NCBI GenBank assembly: GCA_027310565.1
Contig: DAIDAP010000026.1
Coordinates: 26,361 to 90,360, forward strand
Direction of reading: 5' to 3'
Source of the DNA: Chloroflexota bacterium
GTDB taxonomy: Bacteria > Chloroflexota > Limnocylindria > P2-11E
Length of the DNA stretch: 64,000 nt
Part shown: positions 17,567-26,931 of the stretch, in pieces
How the letters are laid out: each line of letters begins with the position of its first letter
Position numbering within the stretch: the first letter of the stretch is position 1
Position numbers and translations under genes: made by a program
Notes under the pieces: generated by a model
The model's database searches: none
The model's input: only the letters and a program-made list of their open reading frames with translations
What the model was told of the DNA's origin: nothing

Positions 17567-20500
17567 TCAGGCCCCGCGCAAGAGATAGCCGCGCGGCGTC
17601 CGGCTGAAGCCGGCCTCCCGCAGCGGGCCGGCCATCGGCGACTCGTCGACGGGAGCACCGTCGACCTCGTCGACGAAGAAGAGCGTCCCCGCCTCCATCG
17701 CGCGCTCGCGCGCGAGCGCCTTCGCGACGAGCGCGCGGCCCCGCGCGACGTCGCGCTCCTCGCCCTCGAGGAAGGTGAGGAGCGAACGCGACCGGCCGCG
17801 CACGTACGGGCCGCTCTCCCGCGCGGCGTCGCGTGAGACCCACGCGGCCAGCGCGCCGTCGATGAGGATCACCGCGGCGCCGGGCACGCGCATGGGCCGT
17901 CGCGACTCCTCACGCTCCGGCCAGCTCAGCGCCGCGCCGTAGGGGTTCGCCGGGTCGGTCGCGGCGAGCACGACCACGCGCGGCTCGTCGTCCGGCTCGC
18001 GCATCGCGCGCAGCCGATCGACGGCGCCCGGGAGCGCGAACTGCGCGGCGCCGCGGCCCGCGACGAAGTAGCCGCGGCGCACGCGGCCCGCCTCCTCCAT
18101 CGCGCGCAGCACGCCGTACACCGCGGCGAACCCGCCCTCGACGCCCTCGTGCTGCACGAGCTCGCGCGTGACGACGCCGTGCCGCTCGAGGAGCTGTTGC
18201 ACGCGCGCGGCCAGGCGCTCGGTCGGCGTGAGCGTCGCGCTCGCGTACGACGAGACGAGCGACCAGCGTCCGGCGAGCTCGGGGTCGAGCCCGCCCCGCG
18301 CGGCACCCCGCCGCCGCACGGAGCGCACGTTCGACGGGCGGAGGACCGCCCGCAGCGGATGGAGCGAGTCGTTCGTCACCTCGCCCGCCCATACCAGATC
18401 CCAGAGCGCGTCCTTCACCTCGGGCGCGAAGCCGCCGCCCGGAGGCAGGGGCCCCCGTTCGGCCGAGCGAAGCGAGGCGTGCGCCAGGAGCTGCGGGAAG
18501 AAGAGCGCGCCGCGCGACGCAAGCGCCTCGCGGATGCGCTGGTGCGTCGTGCCCTCGGGGGCGTTCGGCACCGGCACGTGCGCGGCGTGCTCGGAGAGGT
18601 AGAGCGCGACCTTGCCGTCGCGCGGGCCGAGCGCGCCCGCGCCGACCCAGATCGCCGCGCCCGACGCGAGGAGCGCATCGAGCTCGCTCTCGTCGTACTC
18701 GGCGACGCGCGCCGGGAGGATGCGCGTCTCGAGGTCCGACGCGGGGACCGCGGCACCCTCGAGCTGCGCGACCGCGTCGAGGAGGGACGCCTCGCCGGCG
18801 CGCGGGCTGTCCACGCCGTGCCAGGCGATGGCGAAGCGCGCGAGCGCGGTCTGCTCGACCGGCTCGACCTCCCTGCGCAGCCGCGCGAGCGAGCGCTGGC
18901 GCAGCGAGCGCAGCACGCCGGCGTCGATCCACTCGCTGCCGACCGCGCCGGGGCGGAACTCGCCCTCGAGCACGGTCCCGGTCGCGGCGAGCTCGGCCAG
19001 CGCACCCTGCACGATGGCGGGGCCGACGCCGAAGCGGCGCGCGACCTCGACCGTCGTGAACGGACCATGCGTGCGCGCGAACCGCCGCACGAGCGCGACG
19101 AGCGGCCGCGCGTCGGAGACCAGGAACGCGTCGGGGAGGCCCGGCGGGACGACGATGCCGAGCGCGTCGCGGTACTTCGCCGCGTCCTCGGCCGCGATCC
19201 AGCGCCGCTCGCCCGCGACCTGCGCGCTGATGGCGCGGCGCTCGCGCCCGAGCGCGAAGAGCCACTCGTCCGCCGGCGCGTCGGCGGCGCAGCGCGCCTT
19301 CGCCTCGTCGCGCGTGAGGTCGCCGAGGCGCAGCAGGAGCTCGTGCAATCCGTCGGCGTGCCTCGCGGCGCGGTCCGGCTCGAGATGCTGGAGCTGGAGC
19401 TCGAGCTCCGCCAGCGCGTTCGGGTCGAGGAGCTCCCGCAGCTCGACCTCCCCGAGGAGCTGGCGCAGCTGCGCGGGATCAACCGTGAGCGCCTGCGCGC
19501 GCCGCTCGGCGAGCGGCGCGTCGCCCTCGTAGATGAAGTTGCCGACGTACTCGAAGAGGAGCGCCGACGCGAACGGCGAGGGCGAGCGTGAGTCGACGGC
19601 CACGACGCGGATCTCGCGCGAGCGGATGCCGCGGAGCACCTCGAGGAGCGCGGGCATGTCGAACACGTCCTGCAGGCATTCGCGGTACGCCTCGAGGACG
19701 ATGGGGAACGAGCCGAAGCGCGAGGCGACCTGGAGCAGCTCGCCCGCGCGGCGGCGCTGGTGCCAGAGCGGCGAGCGCTGCCCGGGGTAGCGGCGCGGGA
19801 GGAGGAGCGCGCGCGCCGCGGCCTCGCGGAAGCGTGCCGCGAAGAGCGGCGTCTGCCCCAGGCGCTCCACGACGAGCGCCTCGGCGCGCTCGGGATCGGG
19901 AATGACGACCTGCGGGTCGGGCGCGCGCTCCGCCTCGGGGAAGCGCGCCACGATGCCGTCGTCGGTCCAGAGCACGTCGATCTCGAGGTCGGATCTCTCG
20001 CGGACCATCCCGGCGATGGCCATCGCCCAGGGTGCGTGCACCCTGCCGCCGAACGGCGAGAGGATGCAGACGCGCCAGTCCCCCACCTCGTCGAGGTAGC
20101 GCTCGACGACGATCGTGCGGTCGTCGGGGACCGCGCCGGCGGCGGCCTGCTGGTCGCGCAGGTACGCGAGGAGGTTCTTCGCCGCGAGCTCGTCCAGGTC
20201 GTGCCGTTCTCTGAGGAGGGCGCTCGCCCTCTCGGGGTCGCTCGTGCGCAGCTCTCGCGTGAGCGCGCCGATCGCGCGGCCGAACTCGAGCGGCCGCGTC
20301 GCGCTCTCGCCCTTCCAGAACGGCATCTTCCCGGGGACGCCCGGCGCGGGCGAGACGAGCACGCGGTCGTGCGTGATCTCCTCCACGCGCCAGGTGGACG
20401 CGCCGAGGAGGAACGTCTCGCCGACGCGCGTCTCGAACACCATCTCCTCGTCGAGCTCGCCGACACGGCCCTTCCCCGGCTCGGCGCCGACGAGGAAGAC

Positions 20501-22048
20501 CCCGTAAAGGCCGCGGTCGGGGATCGTGCCGCCACTCGTGAGCGCGACGCGCGCCGCGCCCTCGCGCGCGCGGATCGTCCCGGCGATGCGGTCCCACACC
20601 ACCCGCGGGCGCAGCTCGACGAACTCGTCCGAGGGGTAGCGCCCGGAGAGCATGTCAAGGACGTTCTCGAGCTGCTCACGCGGCAGCTCGGCGAACGGCG
20701 CGGCGCCGTGCACGACCTTCTCGAGGTCGTCGACCCGCATCGGCTCGCGCCCGACCATGGCGACGACCTGCTGCGCGAGGACGTCGAGCGGGTTGCGGAT
20801 GTACCGGGACGCCTCGACCGCGCCGGCGTGCATGCGCTCGGTGAGCGCTGCGGAGGCGAGCAGGTCGCCGCGGTACTTCGGGAGGATGACGCCGGTCGAG
20901 GGCTCGTCGACGCGGTGGCCGGCGCGGCCGATGCGCTGCATGCCCGACGCGACCGACGGCGGCGACTCCACCTGCACGACGAGGTCGATCGCGCCCATGT
21001 CGATCCCCAGCTCGAGCGTGCTCGTCGCGACGAGCGCGCGGAGCTTCCCCGCCTTCAGCTCGTCCTCGATGCGCAGCCGCTGCTCGCGGGCGATGGAGCC
21101 GTGGTGCGCGTGCGCGATCTCATCCTGCGCGAGCTCGTTCAGCGCGGCCGCGATGCGCTCGGCGAGGCGGCGCGAGTTCACGAAGATGAGGGTCGAGCGG
21201 TGCGCGCGCACGAGCTCGAGCAGACGCGGGTGGATCGCCGGCCAGATGGATGTGCGCGCGTCGGCGCGCGACGCGGGGCCGCTCGTGAATTCGACCGGCT
21301 CGCCCAGGCGCGCCATGTCCTCGACCGGCACCTCCACGCGCAGCTCGAGCGGCTTGCGCCGCCCCGCGTCGACCACGCGCACCGGCCGCGGCCCGTGCTC
21401 GTCGTACCCGCCGAGGAAGCGCGCGGCCTCGTCGAGCGGCCGCTGCGTCGCGGAGAGGCCGATGCGCTGGAGCCGGCGCCCGGCCAGGCGCTCGAGGCGC
21501 TCGAGCGTGAGCGCGAGGTGCGCGCCGCGCTTGGTGGAGACGATCGCGTGGATCTCGTCGACGATGACGGTGCGGACGTCCCTCAGCGCGTCACCGGCGG
21601 ACGAGGACAGCACGAGGTAGAGCGACTCGGGCGTCGTGATGAAGATGTCCGCCGGCGTCCTGCGGAACCGCGCGCGCTCCCGCGCGGGCGTGTCGCCGGT
21701 GCGGATCGCGACGGTCGGCTCGCGCACGCCGGCGCCGAGGCGCTCGGCCGCGCGCGCGATGCCGGCGATCGGCGCGCGCAGGTTGCGCTCGACGTCCACC
21801 GCGAGCGCCTTGAGCGGCGAGACGTACACGACGCGGCAGGCCTGCGCGGGGGACTGCACCAGGTCGTCGATCGCCGAGAGGAACGCCGCGAGCGTCTTCC
21901 CCGATCCGGTGGGCGCCATGAGGAGAGTGCTCTCGCCGCCCCCGATCGCCGGCCAGCCCTGCTCCTGCGCCGGCGTGGGCGCGGGGAACGACGTCCGGAA
22001 CCACTCCTGGACGGCCGGATGGAAGGACGCGAGCGATCGGCTCCCCAT
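17567..22048 (-). CDS. lhr: Lhr-family superfamily 2 DNA helicase
   Basis: 1493 residues, close to full-length E. coli Lhr. Walker A is APTGSGKT (Lys51), the DEIH box is at 164-167, motif III is GLSATQRP, and helicase domain 2 has FVNSRRLAERIA and QRIGRAGHRVDE. The Lhr core winged-helix and beta-barrel follow, then a long C-terminal Lhr-CTD region to the end, with AT-poor, Ala/Arg-rich linkers. Lhr translocates 3'-5' on single-stranded DNA and unwinds DNA or RNA:DNA hybrids in repair. The ATG at 22048 has TACCCT six bases upstream, a leaderless start. It follows the toxin-antitoxin/nei region without an operon link. Confidence 0.93.
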   Translation of the reverse strand: MGSRSLASFHPAVQEWFRTSFPAPTPAQEQGWPAIGGGESTLLMAPTGSGKTLAAFLSAIDDLVQSPAQACRVVYVSPLKALAVDVERNLRAPIAGIARAAERLGAGVREPTVAIRTGDTPARERARFRRTPADIFITTPESLYLVLSSSAGDALRDVRTVIVDEIHAIVSTKRGAHLALTLERLERLAGRRLQRIGLSATQRPLDEAARFLGGYDEHGPRPVRVVDAGRRKPLELRVEVPVEDMARLGEPVEFTSGPASRADARTSIWPAIHPRLLELVRAHRSTLIFVNSRRLAERIAAALNELAQDEIAHAHHGSIAREQRLRIEDELKAGKLRALVATSTLELGIDMGAIDLVVQVESPPSVASGMQRIGRAGHRVDEPSTGVILPKYRGDLLASAALTERMHAGAVEASRYIRNPLDVLAQQVVAMVGREPMRVDDLEKVVHGAAPFAELPREQLENVLDMLSGRYPSDEFVELRPRVVWDRIAGTIRAREGAARVALTSGGTIPDRGLYGVFLVGAEPGKGRVGELDEEMVFETRVGETFLLGASTWRVEEITHDRVLVSPAPGVPGKMPFWKGESATRPLEFGRAIGALTRELRTSDPERASALLRERHDLDELAAKNLLAYLRDQQAAAGAVPDDRTIVVERYLDEVGDWRVCILSPFGGRVHAPWAMAIAGMVRERSDLEIDVLWTDDGIVARFPEAERAPDPQVVIPDPERAEALVVERLGQTPLFAARFREAAARALLLPRRYPGQRSPLWHQRRRAGELLQVASRFGSFPIVLEAYRECLQDVFDMPALLEVLRGIRSREIRVVAVDSRSPSPFASALLFEYVGNFIYEGDAPLAERRAQALTVDPAQLRQLLGEVELRELLDPNALAELELQLQHLEPDRAARHADGLHELLLRLGDLTRDEAKARCAADAPADEWLFALGRERRAISAQVAGERRWIAAEDAAKYRDALGIVVPPGLPDAFLVSDARPLVALVRRFARTHGPFTTVEVARRFGVGPAIVQGALAELAATGTVLEGEFRPGAVGSEWIDAGVLRSLRQRSLARLRREVEPVEQTALARFAIAWHGVDSPRAGEASLLDAVAQLEGAAVPASDLETRILPARVAEYDESELDALLASGAAIWVGAGALGPRDGKVALYLSEHAAHVPVPNAPEGTTHQRIREALASRGALFFPQLLAHASLRSAERGPLPPGGGFAPEVKDALWDLVWAGEVTNDSLHPLRAVLRPSNVRSVRRRGAARGGLDPELAGRWSLVSSYASATLTPTERLAARVQQLLERHGVVTRELVQHEGVEGGFAAVYGVLRAMEEAGRVRRGYFVAGRGAAQFALPGAVDRLRAMREPDDEPRVVVLAATDPANPYGAALSWPEREESRRPMRVPGAAVILIDGALAAWVSRDAARESGPYVRGRSRSLLTFLEGEERDVARGRALVAKALARERAMEAGTLFFVDEVDGAPVDESPMAGPLREAGFSRTPRGYLLRGA

Positions 22049-22054
22049 GCGAAG

Positions 22055-22060
22055 AGGGTA
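22055..22060 (-). promoter_or_regulatory. -10 of lhr
   Basis: TACCCT on the minus strand, six bases before the ATG at 22048, no RBS between. Confidence 0.55.
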
Positions 22061-22106
22061 CGCGGGGCGAACGGTCGCGACCGCTACGGGCGAGACGGAC
22101 GCGTCG

Positions 22107-22778
22107 TCAACGAGGCGCCGGGGCGGCGATGCGCTCGGGGTCGTCGCGCCAGACGAGGTACGAGTACGCGACGAGTACGAGGAGCGCCGCCGCGAGCGCG
22201 ACGATCGCGCCGACGATCGCCACGGCCGAGCGCGCGAGGACCGCGGCGCCGAGCAGCAGTCCGCCGACGACGAGCACGCGGCCGCCCCAGCGGTGCGTCG
22301 CGGCCCACGACCGCGGGCTCGCGAGCGTCCACGGCGTGCGGATGCCGACGAAGAAGTTCGGTTTCACGTCGTGCAGCACGGCACCGATGCCGAGGAGGAG
22401 CGCGGCGGTCGCGATCCCGATGAGCAGGGGCGCGTCCAGCGCGAGGCCGGCCGTCGACCCGACGACGACCGCGTTGAGGAAGGCGAGGAAGGCGAGCAGG
22501 CCCACGCGCAGCACGCGGTAGGTCGCGTCGAACCGCACGTAGCTCGCGCGCCAGGGGTCGATGAGCGGGAGCGCCAGGAACAGCAGGTAGACGCCGACGG
22601 CGACGATCGGCATGATCGCGACGCCTTCCAGCTTCGATCCGTACCGGTCGATCTGCCCCTGCGCGTTCCAGTGCACCGGCACCCGATCGGGAAGGGCGGC
22701 CCAACCCCAGACCGAGGTGGCCAGCACGATCGCGAGCAGCGCGAGGCTCGGCCACTCGCCGCGCCACGTCGTCCTCAC
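22107..22778 (-). CDS. SdpI-family membrane protein with DUF1648 domain
   Basis: 223 residues with about six membrane helices. The N-terminal part has the DUF1648 motif RVPVHWNAQGQIDRYGSK (residues about 32-49). The C-terminal part has the SdpI signature PNFFVGIRTPWTL. SdpI of Bacillus is the immunity/signalling partner of the SdpC toxin; in most other bacteria its job is unknown. It is the last gene of a three-gene minus-strand set and overlaps the upstream gene by four bases. No SdpC-like toxin is adjacent. Confidence 0.82.
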   Translation of the reverse strand: MRTTWRGEWPSLALLAIVLATSVWGWAALPDRVPVHWNAQGQIDRYGSKLEGVAIMPIVAVGVYLLFLALPLIDPWRASYVRFDATYRVLRVGLLAFLAFLNAVVVGSTAGLALDAPLLIGIATAALLLGIGAVLHDVKPNFFVGIRTPWTLASPRSWAATHRWGGRVLVVGGLLLGAAVLARSAVAIVGAIVALAAALLVLVAYSYLVWRDDPERIAAPAPR

Positions 22779-23308
22779 CGCAGGCGGTCCGCGATCTCGA
22801 CGAGCCGCGCCGCGTCGAGCGTGCGCGACGAGATCTCGTACATGACGTCGTTCTCCGTCCAGCGGACGATGGTGAGGCCGCGGTCCGTGAAGGTGAATCC
22901 GGAGACGCCGCGCACGTCGACTCGGGCGCCGACGGCCGCCGTCGGCGGGACGCTCCCGAACGCCACGACGTCCCCGGTCCCGCGCAGGCGGACCATCGTG
23001 ATCGCGCTCTCACGCGCGATGAGGCCGGTCTCGCCGTTCGGCCCGCGCCGCTGGATCACGTCGCCGAGGTCCGGCGGGAGCGCGAGCGCGGCGCTCGGCG
23101 CCGGCCTCGCGTTGGCGAGCACCGAGAACGCGTTCGGGATGACGATCGGCGGCGGCACCGGCCGGTCGGTCCATTCGCGCGGCCAATACGGCACGCTCGC
23201 GAAGAACCCGAGGGTGAGCGCTCCGGCGGCCAGCGCGAGGAACGCCTCGAGCGCGCGCCGGTGACGCGGGCCGCGGGCACCGGGTCCGTCGAGGTCGAGG
23301 ATCGCCAC
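22775..23308 (-). CDS. Hypothetical membrane-anchored protein
   Basis: 177 residues: a basic N-terminus, one membrane helix (about residues 20-40, FLALAAGALTLGFFASVP), then an extracytoplasmic domain. The end RWTENDVMYEISSRTLDAAR is like the DUF4367-type domain seen after anti-sigma or sporulation-type anchors: a Trp-x-Glu strand and a terminal helix. It overlaps the SdpI-like gene by four bases and follows another single-pass protein, so the three probably work together at the membrane. Function unknown. Confidence 0.65.
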   Translation of the reverse strand: MAILDLDGPGARGPRHRRALEAFLALAAGALTLGFFASVPYWPREWTDRPVPPPIVIPNAFSVLANARPAPSAALALPPDLGDVIQRRGPNGETGLIARESAITMVRLRGTGDVVAFGSVPPTAAVGARVDVRGVSGFTFTDRGLTIVRWTENDVMYEISSRTLDAARLVEIADRLR

Positions 23309-23674
23309 TCAGGGCCCCGTCGGCTGACCCGGCGGCGGGCCGGCGCGGTGGTAGATGGTCGTGCGGTCCGCGCACACGAACCTCGGGGGCGCGACCGGAT
23401 TGTCGTCGACGACGAGACGGCACGAGCTCGCGTCGAACGTCCGCAGCGGCGAGTGCGGTACGACCGGAAGTGACGATGCGAGCGGCGGCGAGGGCGCGGC
23501 GGACGCGAACGGCGCGAGGCGCCCCTGCACCGGCAGAACGGGCGACCGCGCGACGACGACGGCGAGGCCGATCGCCAGCACGGCGCCGGCGAGCCCGCCG
23601 ATGACGGCGCGGTCGCGCCCCGTCGGGGGCGGCGCGGGGGCGGCGTCGTCGAGCTCCACGATGCGGTCATCCAT
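23309..23674 (-). CDS. Hypothetical single-pass membrane protein
   Basis: 121 residues from the ATG at 23674 (MDDRIVELDDAAPAPPPTGR). A membrane helix at about residues 24-43 (VIGGLAGAVLAIGLAVVVAR) is followed by a Pro/Ser/Ala-rich stretch. A small domain with two cysteines (FDASSCRLVV and FVCADRTTIYH) may form a disulfide outside the cell. The C-terminus is Pro/Gly-rich. Its stop abuts the start of the next gene (23308). TAGCAT at 23685-23690 is a candidate -10. An in-frame GTG at 23683 is possible as the start. No family recognised. Confidence 0.6.
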   Translation of the reverse strand: MDDRIVELDDAAPAPPPTGRDRAVIGGLAGAVLAIGLAVVVARSPVLPVQGRLAPFASAAPSPPLASSLPVVPHSPLRTFDASSCRLVVDDNPVAPPRFVCADRTTIYHRAGPPPGQPTGP

Positions 23675-23684
23675 CGTGCGCACG

Positions 23685-23690
23685 ATGCTA
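23685..23690 (-). promoter_or_regulatory. Candidate -10 of the SdpI-containing operon
   Basis: TAGCAT on the minus strand, 10 bases before the ATG at 23674. It is 19 bases from the divergent -10 of folC. Confidence 0.35.
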
Positions 23691-23709
23691 AGACCGCGCG
23701 TCGCGCACC

Positions 23710-23715
23710 TAACAT
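23710..23715 (+). promoter_or_regulatory. -10 of folC
   Basis: TAACAT ends seven bases before the GTG at 23723; no Shine-Dalgarno sequence. Confidence 0.55.
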
Positions 23716-23722
23716 CGCCGGC

Positions 23723-25030
23723 GTGAGCGACGCGCTCGACTGGCTCCTCTCCTTCTCCGACCCGCGCCGCGGCATCGGCTGGAATCCGCGCTCGCGCGCC
23801 GGGATCGAGTGGAACGTCCGCCGCATGCGCGTGCTGCTCGATCTCGCCGGCGCCCCCGATCGGCGCATGGCCTGCGTGCTCGTCGCCGGGACGAAGGGCA
23901 AGGGCTCGACCGCGGCGATGATCGCGCGGCTGCTCGCGGCGTCCGGCGTGCGCGCGGGGCTCGCGACGAAGCCGCACGTCCAGGCGTTCCGCGAGCGCGT
24001 CCGCGTCGACGGCGCCGCGCTCGGCGAGGCGCGCTTCGCGACGCTCGTCGACGGACTGCGCGACCTTCCCGGCGCGCTCGCGCGCCTCCTGCCGGCGGCC
24101 GGGGAGCCGACGACGTTCGACCTGACCACGCTCCTCGCGTTCAGCGCGTTCGCCCGGGGGCGCTGCGACGTCGCGGTGATCGAGGTCGGCCTCGGCGGAC
24201 GGTACGACGCGACGAACGCCTGCGATCCGCACGTGAGCCTCGTGACGCCGATCAGCCACGACCACACCCGCGAGCTCGGGCCGCGCCTCGACGGCATCGC
24301 TCGCGAGAAGGCCGGCGTGCTGCGACCCGGACGCGTCGCCGTGCTCGGGCCGCAGCCGCCCTCGGCGCGGCACGCGCTGCTGCGCGAGTGCGCGCGCCTC
24401 GGCGCGATGCCGTGCGAGCCGCGCCCGCTCGGCGAGGGGCGCGCGCGCGAGCTCGGCCTGGCGCTGCGCGGCGCGCACCAGCGCGCGAACGCCGCCCTCG
24501 CGCTCGCGGCCTGCGACGCCCTCGCCGGGCACGGCGTCGCCTACGACCAAAGGCTCGCCGGCCGCGCGCTCGCGGACCTGCGCTGGCCCGGCCGCTTCGA
24601 GGTCCTGGACGGCTCACCGCCCATCGTGCTGGACGGAGCGCACAACGACGGGTCGGCCCGGGCGCTCGCCGCGACGCTGCGGCGCGAGTATCCGCGGCGA
24701 CGGGTGCGCTTCGTGCTCGGGATCATGGCCGACAAGGACGCCCGCGCGGTGGTGCGCGAGCTGCTTCCGCTCGCGAGCGCGGTGCACGCGACGGTCCCGC
24801 CCGGCGCGCGCGGCCTGCCCGCGCGCGACCTCGCGCGCCTCGTGCGTGGCGTGCCCGTGCGCACGCACGAGGACGCCGCGGCGGCGATCCGCGCCGCGCG
24901 CCACGAAGCCGCCCCGTCGGAGGCCGTCTGCGTCACCGGGTCGCTGGCGCTCGTCGGCGCCGCGCGCGACGCGCTCGGCCTTCCCGTCGTCGAGCGGCTC
25001 TGGGGCTACGCGGGCTCGGGCTCGAGGTAG
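23723..25030 (+). CDS. folC: Folylpolyglutamate / dihydrofolate synthase
   Basis: 435 residues of the Mur-ligase superfamily. The ATP P-loop is VAGTKGKGSTAAMI (about residues 52-65). ATKPHVQAFRERVRVDG and VAVIEVGLGGRYDATN are the substrate and Mg-binding motifs specific to FolC, and the C-terminal domain has VLDGAHNDGSARALA. It adds glutamate to folates and/or makes dihydrofolate from dihydropteroate. GTG start with TAACAT at leaderless spacing. Its last 25 bases overlap the 3' end of the convergent MFS gene. Confidence 0.9.
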   Translation: MSDALDWLLSFSDPRRGIGWNPRSRAGIEWNVRRMRVLLDLAGAPDRRMACVLVAGTKGKGSTAAMIARLLAASGVRAGLATKPHVQAFRERVRVDGAALGEARFATLVDGLRDLPGALARLLPAAGEPTTFDLTTLLAFSAFARGRCDVAVIEVGLGGRYDATNACDPHVSLVTPISHDHTRELGPRLDGIAREKAGVLRPGRVAVLGPQPPSARHALLRECARLGAMPCEPRPLGEGRARELGLALRGAHQRANAALALAACDALAGHGVAYDQRLAGRALADLRWPGRFEVLDGSPPIVLDGAHNDGSARALAATLRREYPRRRVRFVLGIMADKDARAVVRELLPLASAVHATVPPGARGLPARDLARLVRGVPVRTHEDAAAAIRAARHEAAPSEAVCVTGSLALVGAARDALGLPVVERLWGYAGSGSR

Positions 25031-26217
25031 CGCTCGGCGTGGCCCAGAGGGGTCGCGACGCGGAAGAAGAGCGCGATGAGGAAGATGAGCGCGCCGATGG
25101 CCGCGTACACGAGCTCGATGTTCCCCGTCCGCTCCACGACCAGGCCGCCGGCGAGCGCGCCGAGCGGGTTCATCGACCACGCCAGCACCATCGCGACGCT
25201 GATGATCCGGCCGAGCATCTGGTTGGGCACGATCGCCTGCCGCAGGCTCCCGGTGTTGATGTTGAAGAGGATGCCGAGTCCGGAGGCGAGCGCCCAGATC
25301 GGGACGGCCACCGCCAACGAGGGCGCGAAGGCCAGCGCGACGGTGAGCAGCCCGTTGAGCATGAGCGCGCCGAGCGCCACCGTGCCGAACGTGAACCGGG
25401 CGCGGAGCGGTCCCGCGGCGAGCGAGCACAGGATCACGCCGGCGCCGCCGGCCGCGAAGAGCACGCCGATCGCGCTGTCCGCGGCGTCGAAACGCACCTT
25501 CGCGAAGAGCACGAGCTGCGCGTACACGGTCGTGCCGACGAAGTTCATGAGCGCCATCATCGCGGAGATGTTGCGCAGCACCGGGTGGCGCAGGACGTAG
25601 CGCAGGCCTTCGGCGATGTCGGCGCGCAGCGCCGTCGGCGCGCGCCGGCCCGGCGCGTTGAAGCCGCGGCGCACGAGCGAGAGCGTCGTCGCGGAGACCG
25701 CGAACGTGGCGGCGTCGACGTACAGCAGGTCCTCGATCGGCACGGCGACGAGCAGCGCGCCGCCGACGAGCGGGCCGAGCACGGCCGCCGCCGCGAAGCT
25801 CGCCTGGATCCGCCCGTTCGCGGTGACGAGCTGGTCGCGCTCGACGAGGCTCGGGATCGCCGCGAACTGCGCGGCCTCGAAGAAGATCGAGAGCGTCGAC
25901 ACGAGGAAGAGCGCCGCGTAGATCCAGGCCACCGAGAGCAGCCCGAGCGCGGCTGCGACCGGCACCGACGCGACGACGAGCGCCGCGAGCAGGTCGACCC
26001 CGATCATGAGGCGCTTGCGGTCGACGCGATCGGTCCATGCGCCGATGACGAGGCCGAACAGGAGGTACGGCAGGCCGAACACGGCGAACGCGCCGCCGAG
26101 CAGCGCCGCCGAGCCGGTGAGCTTGAAGACGAGGAGCGGCACGGCGAACCGCGTCATCGACGTACCGAAGCTGGAGACGGTCTCCCCGAGCCAGAACCTC
26201 CAGAAGTCGGCGCGCAC
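25006..26217 (-). CDS. MFS transporter (enterobactin-exporter/MFS_3 type)
   Basis: 403 residues with about 12 membrane helices. The start VRADFWRFWLGETVSSFGTS is the typical entry to helix 1 in MFS_3-type permeases, and GAWTDRVDRKRLMIGVDLLA is the loop 2-3 signature (G-x-x-x-D-R-x-x-R-K/R). Likely an exporter of drugs or metabolites; substrate unknown. GTG start at 26217 with TACCCT six bases upstream. It diverges from the HAD gene with 30 bp between start codons and overlaps folC at its 3' end. Confidence 0.85.
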   Translation of the reverse strand: MRADFWRFWLGETVSSFGTSMTRFAVPLLVFKLTGSAALLGGAFAVFGLPYLLFGLVIGAWTDRVDRKRLMIGVDLLAALVVASVPVAAALGLLSVAWIYAALFLVSTLSIFFEAAQFAAIPSLVERDQLVTANGRIQASFAAAAVLGPLVGGALLVAVPIEDLLYVDAATFAVSATTLSLVRRGFNAPGRRAPTALRADIAEGLRYVLRHPVLRNISAMMALMNFVGTTVYAQLVLFAKVRFDAADSAIGVLFAAGGAGVILCSLAAGPLRARFTFGTVALGALMLNGLLTVALAFAPSLAVAVPIWALASGLGILFNINTGSLRQAIVPNQMLGRIISVAMVLAWSMNPLGALAGGLVVERTGNIELVYAAIGALIFLIALFFRVATPLGHAERYLEPEPA

Positions 26218-26223
26218 GACGCG

Positions 26224-26229
26224 AGGGTA
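26224..26229 (-). promoter_or_regulatory. -10 of the MFS gene
   Basis: TACCCT on the minus strand, six bases before GTG 26217. Only six bases separate it from the divergent -10 of the HAD gene, so the two RNA polymerases would compete. Confidence 0.5.
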
Positions 26230-26235
26230 CGGCGC

Positions 26236-26241
26236 GATACT
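26236..26241 (+). promoter_or_regulatory. -10 of the HAD gene
   Basis: GATACT ends six bases before GTG 26248. Confidence 0.4.
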
Positions 26242-26247
26242 CGTCGC

Positions 26248-26931
26248 GTGGAGGGATCGGTCCGGATACGCGCGCTCGTCTTCGACTTCGACGGCCTCAT
26301 CCTCGAGACCGAGACGCCGGCGTTCCAGGCGTGGTCCGAGCTCTATGCCGAGCACGGGCACGAGCTCCCGATGGATCGGTGGCTGGAGTACATCGGTCGC
26401 GACGCGCGTCACTTCGACGCACTGGAGCACCTCGTGTCGCTCGCCGGCGAGCTCGACCGGGAGGCGATCCGCACCCGCCGCAACGCGCGGCGCGACGAGC
26501 TCGTGGCGGCGCTCGACGTCATGGTCGGCGTCCGCGAGATCGTCGCCGACGCCAAGCGGCTCGGTCTGCGGCTCGCGGTGGCGAGCAGCTCGCCTCGCGC
26601 CTACGTGTGCGGCCACCTCGAGCGGCTCGGCATCCACGGCGACTGGGACGCCATTCGCTGCCGCGAGGACGTGGCGCGCGCGAAGCCCGCGCCCGATCTC
26701 TTCCTCGCCGCGGCGCTGGCCTGCGGCGTCGCACCTGAGGAGGCGGTCGCCTTCGAGGACTCGGCGAACGGCGTCGCCGCGGCGAAGGCCGCGGGCATGT
26801 ACTGCGTCGCGGTGCCGAACGCGCTCACGGCCTCGATGGACCTCAGCCGCGCGGATCTGCTGCTCGGCTCGCTCGCGGACGAGCCGCTCGAGCGTGTGCT
26901 CGAGCGGCTCGCGGCGAGGGAGAGGGGTTAG
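26248..26931 (+). CDS. HAD-superfamily hydrolase (beta-phosphoglucomutase-like)
   Basis: 227 residues. Motif I FDFDGLILETE carries the nucleophile Asp and acid/base Asp, motif II is AVASSSPRAYV, the motif III lysine is in ARAKPAPDLF, and motif IV is VAFEDSANGVAAAKAAGM. A four-helix cap after motif I places it in subfamily IA with beta-phosphoglucomutase, phosphoglycolate phosphatase and related enzymes; substrate unknown. The GTG start is supported by the leaderless -10. Its 3' end overlaps the YceI stop by four bases (convergent). Confidence 0.87.
   Translation: MEGSVRIRALVFDFDGLILETETPAFQAWSELYAEHGHELPMDRWLEYIGRDARHFDALEHLVSLAGELDREAIRTRRNARRDELVAALDVMVGVREIVADAKRLGLRLAVASSSPRAYVCGHLERLGIHGDWDAIRCREDVARAKPAPDLFLAAALACGVAPEEAVAFEDSANGVAAAKAAGMYCVAVPNALTASMDLSRADLLLGSLADEPLERVLERLAARERG

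Noticed and set aside
19760..22423. Plus-strand open frame of 887 codons opposite lhr
   Set aside because: No family pattern, biased composition; the minus strand encodes all helicase motifs.
22107..22778. SdpI homolog as part of a bacteriocin toxin-immunity system
   Set aside because: No SdpC-like secreted toxin or SdpAB-like maturation genes adjacent; the neighbours are unrelated anchored proteins.
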